64,000 bases of DNA, from NCBI RefSeq assembly GCF_018131015.1, contig NZ_JAFCJJ010000011.1, positions 145,378 through 209,377 of the forward strand, written 5' to 3'. The notes beneath the pieces were generated by a model. That model was not told the DNA's origin, did no database searches, and saw only the letters and a program-made list of their open reading frames with translations. Origin of the DNA: Bradyrhizobium diazoefficiens (GTDB lineage: Bacteria > Pseudomonadota > Alphaproteobacteria > Rhizobiales > Xanthobacteraceae). Each line of letters begins with the position of its first letter. The first letter of the stretch is position 1. Shown here piece after piece: positions 8,001 through 17,454 of this stretch. The position numbers were made by a program, and so were the translations under genes.

Positions 8001-8462
8001 ATGCGTCCTGGGATTATCCCGCTCGTGGCCTGTGCGGTTCTTGTGTCGGCTGCTCTGACCGGTGCCGCGAAGGCCGGCGACACGCCACCGACGCTGACCG
8101 GCGCCAAGTCGGTCGATGCCGCCGCCGTTGCCAAGGCTCAGGCCGCCGGTGCGGTCGTCGTCGACACCCGCGTTGCATCCGAATATGCGGACGGCCACAT
8201 CAAGGGCGCGATCAGCGTGCCCTATCGCGAAAAGAGCGAGAAGTCGGCGAGCTTCGATTCCGCGCAGGACGAGTTCAACTTCGCCAAGCTGCCGGCCGAC
8301 AAGGCCGCGGCCATCGTGATCTACTGCAACGGCCCCGAATGCTGGAAGAGCTTCAAGGCCTCCAGCGTCTCGATCAAGGCCGGCTACACCAACATCCTCT
8401 GGTATCGGGAAGGTTTTCCGGACTGGAAATCGAAGAACATGCCGATCGGCACCGCCGAATAG
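8001..8462 (+). CDS. Periplasmic rhodanese-like protein
   Basis: 153 aa with a Sec signal peptide ending near AAKA. The mature part is a single rhodanese domain: VVVDTR (Asp55), then YADGHIKGAISVP and the active-site loop VIYCNGPECWKS, where Cys109 is the expected persulfide-forming residue; a second Cys114 is in the same loop. Export suggests sulfur transfer or thiol chemistry in the periplasm rather than tRNA or cofactor thiolation. The gene has its own ribosome site (GGGAGG) and stands alone between the binding protein and the chemoreceptor. Confidence 0.9.
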   Translation: MRPGIIPLVACAVLVSAALTGAAKAGDTPPTLTGAKSVDAAAVAKAQAAGAVVVDTRVASEYADGHIKGAISVPYREKSEKSASFDSAQDEFNFAKLPADKAAAIVIYCNGPECWKSFKASSVSIKAGYTNILWYREGFPDWKSKNMPIGTAE

Positions 8463-8554
8463 CGGCAGGCCAATCACGGTCGTATCTTGATTTCAGGGCG
8501 GCAACCGCAACGTTGCCGCCCTGATCGCGCAGCAATGACGGGAATGGTGCGGGC

Positions 8555-10363
8555 ATGAGCAGGTTTAATATCGGGACGCGGTTGCTCTTGGCGTTCGTCA
8601 TCCTGGCGCTCGCGCAGGGCGTCGTCGCGGTCATCGGCCTGCGCGGCATGAGCCTGTCGAACGACGATCTCGCCGAGGTTTACCACGACCGCCTGGTGCC
8701 GGTCAGCGAGCTTGCGCGCATCAACGATCTGACCCGCGGCAGCATCGAGCAATTGGCGATTGCGCTGATCTCGCGGCCGAGTCCGCAGAACGTCCAGAAA
8801 TACATCGACCAGGTCAACGCGAACCTCGCGGAAGTCGAGCGCCTGTCCGCGGACTATGCCCGGCATGTCGTCGGAGACGACGAGAAGAAGCTGTTCGGCG
8901 AATGGTCGTCGAACCGGCAACTGTTGATCAACAAGGCGATCAAGCCGGCGATGACCGATCTCAAGGCGCAGTCGTTCAACGACGCGGAGGACACCCTCCT
9001 CGGCGTCGGCGTCAAGCGCTTCGCGACCGTCCAGCAGCTGATGAACACCATCCTGGACAACGAGATCAAGCGCGCCGAAGCCACCCGCGATTCGGCCAGC
9101 ACGCGCTTCACCATCATGCTCTATTCGGCGCTGGCGGCGATCGCATTCAGTCTCGGCTTGAGCGCCCTGATCGCGCTCTACATGAACCGCGCGGTCGCAA
9201 GCCCGATCGCGGGAATGACGTCCGCGATGAAGCGCCTCGCGGGCGGCGATCTGGCGGCCGATATTCCGGCCACCGGCCGCCGCGACGAGATCGGGGAAAT
9301 GGCGCAGGCCGTCGCGATCTTCAGGGATGGCATGGTCGATGCCGACCGGCTCCAGCGCGAGCAGAAGGTTGAGCAGGCCCGGAAGGAAGAACGGCAGGCC
9401 GCGATCGAGCGCCACATTACATCCTTCGAAGGCAGCGTGGGCTCGGCACTGGACAATCTCGCCTCTGCCGCCACCGACATGCGCTCGACCTCCGAGAGCA
9501 TGTCGGCGACCGCCGCGCAGGCGAGCGAACAGACGGCGCGCGTGACCACCGCCGCCGAGCAGGCGTCCGGCAATGTGGAGGCGGTCGCCGCTGCGGCCGA
9601 GGAAATGGCGACCTCGGTCAGCGAGATCGGCCGCCAGGTCCAGGACTCGGCCCGGATCGCCGGCACTGCCGTGGATCAGGCCCGCAAGACCGACGAGCGC
9701 ATCAGCCATCTCTCGCAGGCCGCGACCCGCATCGGCGACGTCGTCAACCTGATCACGACGATCGCGGAGCAGACCAACCTGCTCGCGCTCAATGCCACCA
9801 TCGAGGCGGCCCGGGCCGGCGATGCCGGACGGGGTTTTGCCGTCGTGGCGCAGGAGGTCAAGCAACTCGCCTCGCAGACCGCCAAGGCGACCAGCGAGAT
9901 CGGCGCGCAGATCACCGGCATGCAGAACGCGACGCAGGACGCCGTGGTCGCGATCAAAGAGATCGTCGGGACGATCGACAAGGTCTCGGAAATCGCCTCC
10001 GCCATCGCGGCTGCGATCGAACAGCAGGGCGCGGCCACGCAGGAGATCGCGCGCAACGTCCAGCAGGCCGCGCGCGGCACCGAGCAGGTCTCCAGCAACA
10101 TTACCGGCGTCAACCATGCGGCGACCGACACCGACAGGGCCGCCAATCACGTCCTGACGTCGGCCGACGAACTCCGCGGCCAGGCCGACACGCTGCGGCT
10201 CGAGGTCGACCGTTTTCTCGCGGGCATCCGCGCGGCCTGTGCGTCGTTGGCCCGCACATCCGCTCAAGCTTCGAGCGGCACCCAGATCCCGCCCGCGCGG
10301 CTCGAGCGAAGCGCTGCCTCCACCATCGCAACGCCCGCAAAACCGTCCTCGATCGTCGGGTAG
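8555..10363 (+). CDS. Methyl-accepting chemotaxis protein with extended C-terminus
   Basis: 602 aa. Membrane helix 1 (about 8-28), a helical periplasmic sensor (31-183), helix 2 (about 186-210), HAMP (211-262) and the cytoplasmic signalling domain with the hairpin core EQTNLLALNATIEAARAGD (405-423). It senses an unknown ligand and signals to CheA/CheW. Receptors of this group as I know them end near DRFLAGIRAA; here the frame continues through a TGT codon (10238-10240) for about 40 more residues, antisense to the 3' end of the convergent oxidoreductase gene. A lost TGA stop would explain this. Confidence 0.93.
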   Translation: MSRFNIGTRLLLAFVILALAQGVVAVIGLRGMSLSNDDLAEVYHDRLVPVSELARINDLTRGSIEQLAIALISRPSPQNVQKYIDQVNANLAEVERLSADYARHVVGDDEKKLFGEWSSNRQLLINKAIKPAMTDLKAQSFNDAEDTLLGVGVKRFATVQQLMNTILDNEIKRAEATRDSASTRFTIMLYSALAAIAFSLGLSALIALYMNRAVASPIAGMTSAMKRLAGGDLAADIPATGRRDEIGEMAQAVAIFRDGMVDADRLQREQKVEQARKEERQAAIERHITSFEGSVGSALDNLASAATDMRSTSESMSATAAQASEQTARVTTAAEQASGNVEAVAAAAEEMATSVSEIGRQVQDSARIAGTAVDQARKTDERISHLSQAATRIGDVVNLITTIAEQTNLLALNATIEAARAGDAGRGFAVVAQEVKQLASQTAKATSEIGAQITGMQNATQDAVVAIKEIVGTIDKVSEIASAIAAAIEQQGAATQEIARNVQQAARGTEQVSSNITGVNHAATDTDRAANHVLTSADELRGQADTLRLEVDRFLAGIRAACASLARTSAQASSGTQIPPARLERSAASTIATPAKPSSIVG

Positions 10364-11415
10364 GTCAGCGCTGGCGCAGCCGCGGAGCCGGAGCGCCGCG
10401 CGATGATGGCCGCTGCAACTTCCGAATAGATCGTCGCGAACGCTTCGAGGTAACCCTCGGGATGACCGGCTGGAATGCGATTGACGCGCTGGCCGGCGGC
10501 GTTCATGGCGGCTGTGCCGCGGCGGATCATGCGGGGCGCGTCTCCGAGCGGCGACCAGGTCAGAACGTTCGGCTCTTCCTGGCGCCAGTCGAGGCCACCC
10601 TTTTCGCCGAAGACCCTCAGACGCAGCCCGTTGTCGTTTCCCGGTGCGACCTGGCTCGCCCACAGGGCGCCGCGCGCGCCATTGCCGTACCGTAGCAGGA
10701 TCTGGACGTTGTCGTCGACGCGGCGCCCGGGCACGAAGCTGGTTGCCTCCGCAAGGATCTGTTCGGGCACCATTCCGGTGACGAAATGCACGAGCTGCCA
10801 GGCGTGGGTGCCGATGTCGCCAACGCAGCCTCCGGCGCCCGACCGCGCCGGATCGGTGCGCCAGTCAGCCTGCTTCTGGCCGGTGGCTTCCAGCGGCTGC
10901 GACAGCCAGTCCTGCGGGTATTCCACCTGAACGACGCGGATTGCGCCGAGCTCGCCGGCCTGCACCATGGCGCGGGCGTGTCGCACCAGCGGATAGCCGG
11001 AATAATTATAGGTGACGGCGAAGATCACCGCCGTGGCACGCGCCTTGTCGCGCAGACGGCGCGCCTCGCCGAGACTCGTCGTCAGCGGCTTGTCGCAGAT
11101 GATATGAACGCCGGTCTCGAGGAACGCTTCGGCGACGGGTGCGTGCATGTGGTTCGGCGTGACGATCGCAACCGCCTCGATGCCATCGGCGCGCGCGGCT
11201 TCGCTCCGCGCCATGGTCCGGAAGTCCGGATAGGATCGGTCAGTAGGCAGCCCGAGCGCAGCCGCCGAACGCATCGCCCTTTCGGGCGACGCGGACAACG
11301 CACCGGCAACCAGTTCATAGCGGTCGTCGAGGCGCGCGGCGATGCGATGGACCGCGCCGATGAAGGCGTCCTCTCCGCCGCCGACCATTCCCAGTCGAAT
11401 GCGTGGCTCTGCCAT
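10264..11415 (-). CDS. Gfo/Idh/MocA-family oxidoreductase
   Basis: 383 aa. The Rossmann start is RLGMVGGGED; the family signature CDKPLTTS (Lys109, usually EKP) is in the expected place; GDIGTHAWQLVHF carries the Asp and His of the active site. Members are NAD(P)-dependent dehydrogenases of sugars, inositols and related polyols. It lies 21 bp downstream of a sugar-isomerase-like gene on the same strand, a common pairing for inositol or rare-sugar catabolism. The second of two nearby ATGs is chosen because GAGGGA is well spaced to it. The last 100 bp overlap the extended end of the chemoreceptor gene. Confidence 0.9.
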   Translation of the reverse strand: MAEPRIRLGMVGGGEDAFIGAVHRIAARLDDRYELVAGALSASPERAMRSAAALGLPTDRSYPDFRTMARSEAARADGIEAVAIVTPNHMHAPVAEAFLETGVHIICDKPLTTSLGEARRLRDKARATAVIFAVTYNYSGYPLVRHARAMVQAGELGAIRVVQVEYPQDWLSQPLEATGQKQADWRTDPARSGAGGCVGDIGTHAWQLVHFVTGMVPEQILAEATSFVPGRRVDDNVQILLRYGNGARGALWASQVAPGNDNGLRLRVFGEKGGLDWRQEEPNVLTWSPLGDAPRMIRRGTAAMNAAGQRVNRIPAGHPEGYLEAFATIYSEVAAAIIARRSGSAAAPALTYPTIEDGFAGVAMVEAALRSSRAGGIWVPLEA

Positions 11416-11436
11416 GTGCATATCCCTCGATTGCGC

Positions 11437-12510
11437 TCAGGCGAGGCCCAGCGCCCGCCGGACCCGCGTCGCGTCGCTGGCGCCGCCGGCGAAATCGTCA
11501 AAGGCGCGGTCGGTGACGCGGATGATGTGGTCGCGAATGAAGGCCGCGCCTTCGCGTGCGCCGTCCTCGGCGTTCTTCAGGCAACATTCCCATTCCAGCA
11601 CCGCCCAGCGGTCGAATCCGATCGCCGCCATTTTCGAGAAGATCGCCTTGAAGTCGACCTGCCCGTCGCCGAGCGAGCGAAAGCGACCGGCGCGGTCGAT
11701 CCAGGCCTGGAAGCCCGAATACACGCCCTGCCGGCCGGTCGGATTGAACTCGGCGTCCTTGACGTGGAAGGCGCGAATGCGTTCGGCATAGATGTCGATA
11801 AAGGCCAGATAGTCCAGTTGCTGCAGAACGAAGTGCGAGGGATCATAATTGATCGCGCAGCGCGGGTGATTGCCGGTGCGTTCAAGGAACATCTCGAAGG
11901 TGATGCCGTCGCAGACGTCCTCGCCCGGATGGATCTCGTAGCAAAGGTCGACGCCCGCCTCCTCATAGGCATCGAGGATCGGACGCCAGCGGCGCGCGAG
12001 CTCGTCGAACGCGGTCTCGATCAGGCCCGGCGGCCGCTGCGGCCAGGGATACAGGAACGGCCAGGCCAGCGCGCCGGTGAAGCTGACGCTGGCGCTGAGG
12101 CCAAGCCGGCGCGAGGCCTGCGCCGCCTTCATCATCTGGTCCACCGCCCAGCTCTGGCGTTCCTTCGGCCTGCCCCGCACCGCCGGCGGTGCGAACGCAT
12201 CGAAAGCCTCGTCGTAGGCCGGATTGACGGCAACGAGCTGTCCCTGCAGATGGGTGGACAATTCCGTGATCGCGAGCCCGTGCTGTGCGGCGACGCCCGC
12301 GATTTCATCGCAATAACCTTGCGAGGTGGCGGCCTTGTCGAGGTCGATCAGGCGCGGATCGGAGGTCGGCACCTGAACGCCCTTGTAGCCAAGCCCTGCC
12401 GCCCAGCCGCAAATGGCATCGAAGCTGTTGAACGGCGGCGCGTTCCCGATGAACTGCGCCAGAAAAATCGCGGGCCCCTTCATGGTGGCCGGTTGCTTGG
12501 TCGCTGGCAT
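11437..12510 (-). CDS. Sugar phosphate isomerase/epimerase-like TIM-barrel protein
   Basis: 357 aa of the xylose-isomerase-like / AP endonuclease 2 superfamily. Metal-ligand positions are visible in CYEIHPGED, INYDPSHF, FHVKDAEF and VLEWECC. This fold includes IolE, hydroxypyruvate isomerase and sugar epimerases; the reaction here is not determined. GGAGAAGATCGA before the ATG fixes the start. With the adjacent Gfo/Idh/MocA dehydrogenase it probably forms a two-gene polyol or sugar catabolic unit; no transporter lies next to it. Confidence 0.88.
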   Translation of the reverse strand: MPATKQPATMKGPAIFLAQFIGNAPPFNSFDAICGWAAGLGYKGVQVPTSDPRLIDLDKAATSQGYCDEIAGVAAQHGLAITELSTHLQGQLVAVNPAYDEAFDAFAPPAVRGRPKERQSWAVDQMMKAAQASRRLGLSASVSFTGALAWPFLYPWPQRPPGLIETAFDELARRWRPILDAYEEAGVDLCYEIHPGEDVCDGITFEMFLERTGNHPRCAINYDPSHFVLQQLDYLAFIDIYAERIRAFHVKDAEFNPTGRQGVYSGFQAWIDRAGRFRSLGDGQVDFKAIFSKMAAIGFDRWAVLEWECCLKNAEDGAREGAAFIRDHIIRVTDRAFDDFAGGASDATRVRRALGLA

Positions 12511-12626
12511 TCGATCTTCTCCGGTTCAGGCGCCGTGGACGCGCGCGAAGCCTACCGCCCGGCGCATGTTGTCCATGACCCGCAAGCTGTATAGTCTTGA
12601 CGGGCAAATTCGATTGGAGAGGTGCG

Positions 12627-12749
12627 ATGAAGGCCTTCCTGCTCGCCTGCGCCGCGGCGATTGTGATTGCCGCGGCTGCAATTGTCATCCTCAACCAGGT
12701 GCAAGAACCTGTGCAACAGGCTTTTGCGACGACGGGCGTGCGGCTCTAA
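12627..12749 (+). CDS. 40-aa single-pass membrane protein
   Basis: A short frame beginning MKAFLLACAAAIVIAAAAIV with one hydrophobic helix and a polar tail ending TTGVRL. The ribosome site GGAGAGG lies 5 bp before the ATG. I recall similar 40-aa proteins in related genomes. Function unknown. A palindromic repeat follows the stop within 10 bp. Confidence 0.6.
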   Translation: MKAFLLACAAAIVIAAAAIVILNQVQEPVQQAFATTGVRL

Positions 12750-12758
12750 GGCGCGTGC

Positions 12759-12830
12759 GCATGATCTCCGCGCAAACGCGTTCCGCGTTTGTCGCGAGGG
12801 AAAACCGCTTCGCGCTTTTCCGGATCATGC
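12759..12830. repeat. Palindromic intergenic repeat element
   Basis: About 72 bp with outer arms gcatgatc / gatcatgc and two inner hairpins, caaacgcg-ttc-cgcgtttg and one built on ggaaaa / ttttcc. This cloverleaf arrangement is a familiar dispersed repeat of Bradyrhizobium genomes. It lies between two convergent genes and probably acts as a two-way terminator. Confidence 0.7.
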
Positions 12831-12841
12831 CTTAGCGCGCC

Positions 12842-13843
12842 CTATTCGGCCGGCTGAGCGGCCGATTTCGGCTCGGCGCTATCGGTCGGCGCATTCTGTT
12901 GCTGGAACCAGAGGGCGTGGTGCTGCTTGGACCAGTTGACATCCACGGTCCCCGTGCCCATGGCCTCGAACGCGCCTTCCATGCCGATGCTGCCGATGTA
13001 GATGTGCCCCAGCATCGCCGCCACGAACAGGACCGCCACGATGGAGTGGACGATCTGCGCGAGCTGCATCCCTTCGATTCCGCTCAGGTAGAACGGAAAC
13101 ATCAACAGGTACCCCGTGGCCGCGACCAGACCTCCGCCGATGACGACGATCCAGTAGATCATCTTCTGGCCCGCATTGAACCGGTAGGCCGGCGGATGAT
13201 CATTGTTGAACAGCCCTCCGCCGCGCTTGACCCACTCGACATCGACCTTGTTCGGAATATTTCCGGCAATCCACATCAGGAAGATCAGGACGACGCCGAG
13301 CGTGAACGGGAAGCTCAGATAGATGTGCGCAAATTTGGCCAGTTGCGACCAATGGGAGAACGCCTCGAAGCCGATCAGAGGCAGCAGCAGCGACCGGCCA
13401 AACGTGATGTTCAGGCCCGACAGCGCCAGGATGACGAAACATGTCGCCGTCATCCAGTGGACGAAGCGCTCATAGGCGTTGAAGCGAACGATCGTGCGCC
13501 CGGAGCGCCCGCTTTCGATCCGGACCATCCCGCGGGTCAAGTAGAAGATCACGATGGCGGCAATCATGCCGACGATGGCGATGCCGCCGATCCAGCGCAG
13601 CGTGACGTTCCTGAACTCCCGCCAGTCGCGGCCCGCCGGCTGCTCCAGCACGCCCGCGCGCTGATCGGGAATGCTGATGCGCCCCTGGATTCGGTTGAGC
13701 TCCTGAAGAAGCTGCTGCTCCTTGACCGCGCTTGCAGTCGGATTGACCTGCTGCGCGTTCGCCGGAGCAGGTAGCATCGAGACCAGCAAGAGAAAGGCCA
13801 GGCCACCGACGGCCAAACGCATCAGCCTGAACAACGACACCAT
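12842..13843 (-). CDS. fdoI: Formate dehydrogenase gamma subunit, cytochrome b556
   Basis: 333 aa. A signal-like N-terminus (MVSLFRLMRLAVGGLAFLLL) is followed by a polar linker (30-80), one extra membrane helix (about 84-106) and the four-helix cytochrome b core (YERFVHWMTATCFVIL, FAHIYLSFPFTLGVVL, and HSIVAVLFVAAMLGHIYIG). The histidines fit two b hemes. It anchors the enzyme and passes electrons from the Fe-S subunit to quinone. It is the last gene of the fdo operon, 44 bp after the beta subunit. The N-terminal extension is as I recall for alphaproteobacterial versions. Confidence 0.92.
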   Translation of the reverse strand: MVSLFRLMRLAVGGLAFLLLVSMLPAPANAQQVNPTASAVKEQQLLQELNRIQGRISIPDQRAGVLEQPAGRDWREFRNVTLRWIGGIAIVGMIAAIVIFYLTRGMVRIESGRSGRTIVRFNAYERFVHWMTATCFVILALSGLNITFGRSLLLPLIGFEAFSHWSQLAKFAHIYLSFPFTLGVVLIFLMWIAGNIPNKVDVEWVKRGGGLFNNDHPPAYRFNAGQKMIYWIVVIGGGLVAATGYLLMFPFYLSGIEGMQLAQIVHSIVAVLFVAAMLGHIYIGSIGMEGAFEAMGTGTVDVNWSKQHHALWFQQQNAPTDSAEPKSAAQPAE

Positions 13844-13887
13844 GGTCTCCTCCCCTTCGTCCCGTCGCGCCCGTTAGGTCATGGTGA

Positions 13888-14484
13888 TCAGGACTCGATC
13901 GACTCGCGATAGGCGGTCTTCCAGCCCCACGCACCGGAGCCGTAACCGCGCCTGGTCACGCGCTCCTTATAGATCTGGGCGATGATCTCGCCGTCGCCGG
14001 CAAGCAGCGACTTGGTCGAGCACATCTCGGCGCAGAGCGGCAGCTTGCCCTCGGCGAGGCGGTTCGCACCATATTTCTCGTATTCTTCCTTGCTGCCGTC
14101 GGCCTCGGGGCCGCCGGCGCAGAAGGTGCACTTGTCCATCTTGCCGCGCGAGCCGAAATTGCCGACCTTGGGATATTGCGGGGCGCCGAACGGGCAGGCG
14201 TAGAAGCAGTATCCGCAGCCGATGCAGAGGTCCTTGGAATGCAGCACCACGGCATCCGCCGTGGTGTAGAAGCAGTTCACCGGGCACACCGCCGCGCAGG
14301 GCGCGTCGGTGCAGTGCATGCAGGCCATTGAGATCGAGCGCTCGCCGGGCTTGCCGTCATTGATGGTGACGACGCGGCGCCGGTTGATGCCCCAGGGCAC
14401 CTCGTGCTCGTTCTTGCACGCCGTGACGCAGGCGTTGCACTCGATGCAGCGGTCAGCGTCGCAGAGAAACTTCATTCGAGCCAT
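13888..14484 (-). CDS. fdoH: Formate dehydrogenase beta subunit, 4Fe-4S ferredoxin
   Basis: 198 aa, shorter than the roughly 300 aa of the E. coli FdnH/FdoH and without its C-terminal membrane helix. Four cysteine groups are present: CIECNACVTAC (13-23), CMHCTDAPCAAVCP, CIGCGYCFYACP and a CTFC/CAEMC set, giving four Fe-S clusters. It carries electrons from the molybdenum subunit to the cytochrome b subunit. It sits 13 bp after fdoG and is expected to travel across the membrane bound to it. Confidence 0.93.
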   Translation of the reverse strand: MARMKFLCDADRCIECNACVTACKNEHEVPWGINRRRVVTINDGKPGERSISMACMHCTDAPCAAVCPVNCFYTTADAVVLHSKDLCIGCGYCFYACPFGAPQYPKVGNFGSRGKMDKCTFCAGGPEADGSKEEYEKYGANRLAEGKLPLCAEMCSTKSLLAGDGEIIAQIYKERVTRRGYGSGAWGWKTAYRESIES

Positions 14485-14497
14485 GTTCGTTGCTCCC

Positions 14498-17440
14498 TCA
14501 AGCCGCGACGATCTGACAAAGCGTGACCTTCGGCTCCTGCATGCCCGTCGCCGGGTCGTAGCCGTAGCTCGTGATGGTGTTGGCGCTCTCGCCGAGCACG
14601 ATCGGGTCGGTGCCCGCGGGATAGTTCTTGCGCAGGTCTGCGCCGCCGAACCAGCCGCCGAAGTGGAACGGCATCCACGCCACGCCCTTGCCGACGCGCT
14701 CGGTGACCAGCGCCTTCATCCTGGCGCGCGAATTGTTCTCGGCGCCGCTCACCCAGACCCAGCCGCCGTCCTTGATGCCGCGATCGGCGGCATCGGCCGG
14801 GCTGATCTCGATGAACATGTCCTGCTGCAACTCGGCGAGCCAGGGATTGGTGCGCGTCTCCTCGCCGCCGCCCTCGTACTCGACGAGACGGCCCGAGGAC
14901 AGGATCAGCGGGAACTGCTTTGCGATCCCCTTCTCCACCGCCGCCTTTTGCACGGAGAAACCGATATTGGGCAGGCGGAACTGTTTTGCGTCGGGCAGCG
15001 TCGGGTATTTTTCGACGAGGTCGACGCGCGGCGTATAGATCGGCTCGCGATGCACGGGGATGGGATCCGGCAGGCCGAAGGCGTTCATGCGGGCCTTGCC
15101 GTTGCCGAACGGCACGCAGCCGTGCTTCAGTGCCACGCGCTGGATGCCGCCGGACAGGTCGAGCGACCAGGACACCGCGTCCGGATTGGCGGCGTTGACG
15201 CGCTTGATCGTAGCCATCTCGGCCTCGGTCAGGTCGCCGTCCCAGCCGAGCTTCTTCAGGCTCGCCAGCGTGAACTCGGGATAGCCGTCCTCGATTTCCG
15301 AGCCCTTGGGGAAGGACTTGTCGGCCAGCAGGCTCACCTTGCGCGTGGTGCCGTCGGCGAGCTTCTCCTCGCGCTCGATGCCGAAGCGCGGACGGAACGC
15401 GCCGCCGCCATCCATCACGGGCAGGTTGGTGTTGTAGAGCAGCGGCGATCCGGGATGCTTCACCTCCGGCGAGCCCCAGCACGGCCACGGCAGGCCGTAA
15501 TAATCGCCGCCGACTTCCGGATCGTCCTTCGGCGCGCGCATCGTCACCAGGTCGAACTTGCCCTGGTTCTTCATGTGCGCCTTGATGCGCTCCGGCGACT
15601 GGCCGCAATAGCCGGTCGACCAGCTTCCGCGGTTGATCTCGCGCAGCACGTCCTCGGCGACCGGCAGATTGTTCTCGACCTTGATGTTCTTGAACATCTT
15701 GTCGGCGAAGCCGAATTTTTTCGCCATCAAATAGATGATTTCGAGGTCGTCCTTGGATTCGAAGATCGGCTTGACGATCTGCTCGCCCCACTGCATCGAG
15801 CGGTTGGAGGCGACGCGCGAGCCCGTGCATTCGAACTGCGTGGCGACGGGCAGGATGTAGACGCCGTCCTTGCGTCCCGCTTCCACCGACAGCGCAGCCC
15901 AGGTGGTCGGATGCGGGTCGGCGATGACGAGCAGTTCCAGCGCGTTCAGGCCCTTCAGCGATTCCGGAATGCGCGTGATGCTGTTGCTGGCGTGGCCCTG
16001 CACGAACACCGCCTTGACGTTGTCCTTCTGCGCGACGTCGGCCTTCGGCAGCAGCGCGGCATCGAACCACCGCGTCAGCGGGATGCCTGGGGTCTCCATC
16101 TGCTTCTTGTCGTCGAAGCGCGAGACCAGATAGTCGTAGTCGACCTCCCAGACCCGCGACCAGTGCTTCCAGGCGCCTTCCGCCAGGCCGTAATAGAACG
16201 GCAGCGTCACGATATCGAGGCCGACGTCGGTCGCGCCCTGCACGTTGTCATGGCCGCGCAGGATGTTGGCGCCGCCGCCGGACCTGCCGACATTGCCGGT
16301 CATCAAGAGCGCGATGCAGCTTGCCCGCACGTTGGCGGTGCCGACCGTGTGCTGGGTCTGGCCCATGCACCAGATGATGGTCGCGGGCTTGACGGTCGCG
16401 AACATCTTGGCGACGCGCTCGAGTTGCGCGGCCGGCACGCCGGTGACGCGCTCGGTCTCCTGCGGATTCCACTTCTCGACCTCCTTGCGCAGGTCGTCGA
16501 AGCCGTAGACGCGCTGGGCGATGAAATCCTTGTCCTCCCAGCCATTCTTCAGGATGTGCCACATCATGCCGTAGAGCACGGGAATGTCGGTGCCGGGCCT
16601 GATGCGGACATATTCGGTGGCATGCGCCGCGGTGCGCGTCAGCCGCGGATCGAACACGATGAAGTTCGCCTTGTTGAGCTCCTTGGACTCCAAGAGATGC
16701 TGCATGCTGACGGGATGTGCTTCCGCCGCGTTGCTGCCGATGAACAGCATCGTCTTGGAATTGCGCATGTCGTTGATGCTGTTCGTCATGGCGCCATAGC
16801 CCCAGGTATTGGCGACGCCGGTGACGGTGGTGGAGTGGCAGATGCGGGCCTGGTGGTCGGTGTTGTTGGTGCCCCAGAACGCGCCGAACTTGCGGAACAG
16901 GTAGGAGCCCTCGTTCGTCATCTTGGCCGAGCCGAGCCAGTAGACGGAGTCGCTGCCCGACTTCTCGCGCACCTGCATCAGCTTGTCGCCGATCTCGTTG
17001 ACGGCGGTGTCCCAGGACACGCGGGTCCACTGGCCGTTGACGAGCTTCATCGGGTAGCGCAGCCGGCGGTCGCTGTGCACGAGCTCGCGCACCGAGGCGC
17101 CCTTGGCGCAATGCGAGCCGCGATTGATGGGAGAATCCCAGCTCGGCTCCTGACCGACCCAGACGCCGTTCAGCACCTCCGCCGTGACCGTGCAGCCGAC
17201 GGCGCAATGGGTGCAGATGCTCTTCTTGACGATCGCACCGGCCGCGAGCGGACCGGCAGCCGCGGCTTGCGCCTTGCGTACGCTGCCGACCGGCAGGGTG
17301 CTGAGGGCCGCAAGCGCGCCGCCGGCAAGGCCGGACCTGCGCAGGAAGCTGCGGCGATCGAGACCTCCGGCCTGGCCTGCGAGGGACTCGGCGACGGAGC
17401 CGCGGCGATCGGAACGCTGATGTGTTCGCTTGATAAGCAC
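14498..17440 (-). CDS. fdoG: Formate dehydrogenase alpha subunit, Mo/W-bis-MGD, Cys-type
   Basis: 980 aa. A twin-arginine signal DRRSFLRRSGLAGG (about 28-41) directs folded export. A 4Fe-4S site is formed by Cys76, Cys79, Cys83 and Cys111. The metal ligand is Cys201 in ARICHSTT, where E. coli FdnG has selenocysteine, followed by the conserved GAMTNSIND. It oxidises formate to CO2 in the periplasm. The start is taken as GTG with GGGAGG 6 bp upstream rather than an earlier in-frame TTG that would overlap the preceding gene. It shares an operon with the small Tat protein, fdoH and fdoI. Confidence 0.95.
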   Translation of the reverse strand: MLIKRTHQRSDRRGSVAESLAGQAGGLDRRSFLRRSGLAGGALAALSTLPVGSVRKAQAAAAGPLAAGAIVKKSICTHCAVGCTVTAEVLNGVWVGQEPSWDSPINRGSHCAKGASVRELVHSDRRLRYPMKLVNGQWTRVSWDTAVNEIGDKLMQVREKSGSDSVYWLGSAKMTNEGSYLFRKFGAFWGTNNTDHQARICHSTTVTGVANTWGYGAMTNSINDMRNSKTMLFIGSNAAEAHPVSMQHLLESKELNKANFIVFDPRLTRTAAHATEYVRIRPGTDIPVLYGMMWHILKNGWEDKDFIAQRVYGFDDLRKEVEKWNPQETERVTGVPAAQLERVAKMFATVKPATIIWCMGQTQHTVGTANVRASCIALLMTGNVGRSGGGANILRGHDNVQGATDVGLDIVTLPFYYGLAEGAWKHWSRVWEVDYDYLVSRFDDKKQMETPGIPLTRWFDAALLPKADVAQKDNVKAVFVQGHASNSITRIPESLKGLNALELLVIADPHPTTWAALSVEAGRKDGVYILPVATQFECTGSRVASNRSMQWGEQIVKPIFESKDDLEIIYLMAKKFGFADKMFKNIKVENNLPVAEDVLREINRGSWSTGYCGQSPERIKAHMKNQGKFDLVTMRAPKDDPEVGGDYYGLPWPCWGSPEVKHPGSPLLYNTNLPVMDGGGAFRPRFGIEREEKLADGTTRKVSLLADKSFPKGSEIEDGYPEFTLASLKKLGWDGDLTEAEMATIKRVNAANPDAVSWSLDLSGGIQRVALKHGCVPFGNGKARMNAFGLPDPIPVHREPIYTPRVDLVEKYPTLPDAKQFRLPNIGFSVQKAAVEKGIAKQFPLILSSGRLVEYEGGGEETRTNPWLAELQQDMFIEISPADAADRGIKDGGWVWVSGAENNSRARMKALVTERVGKGVAWMPFHFGGWFGGADLRKNYPAGTDPIVLGESANTITSYGYDPATGMQEPKVTLCQIVAA

Positions 17441-17454
17441 GGGCAGCCTCCCTC

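Noticed and set aside
8474..10663. A 729-aa open frame on the minus strand
   Set aside because: Antisense shadow of the chemoreceptor; composition and lack of motifs show it is not a gene.
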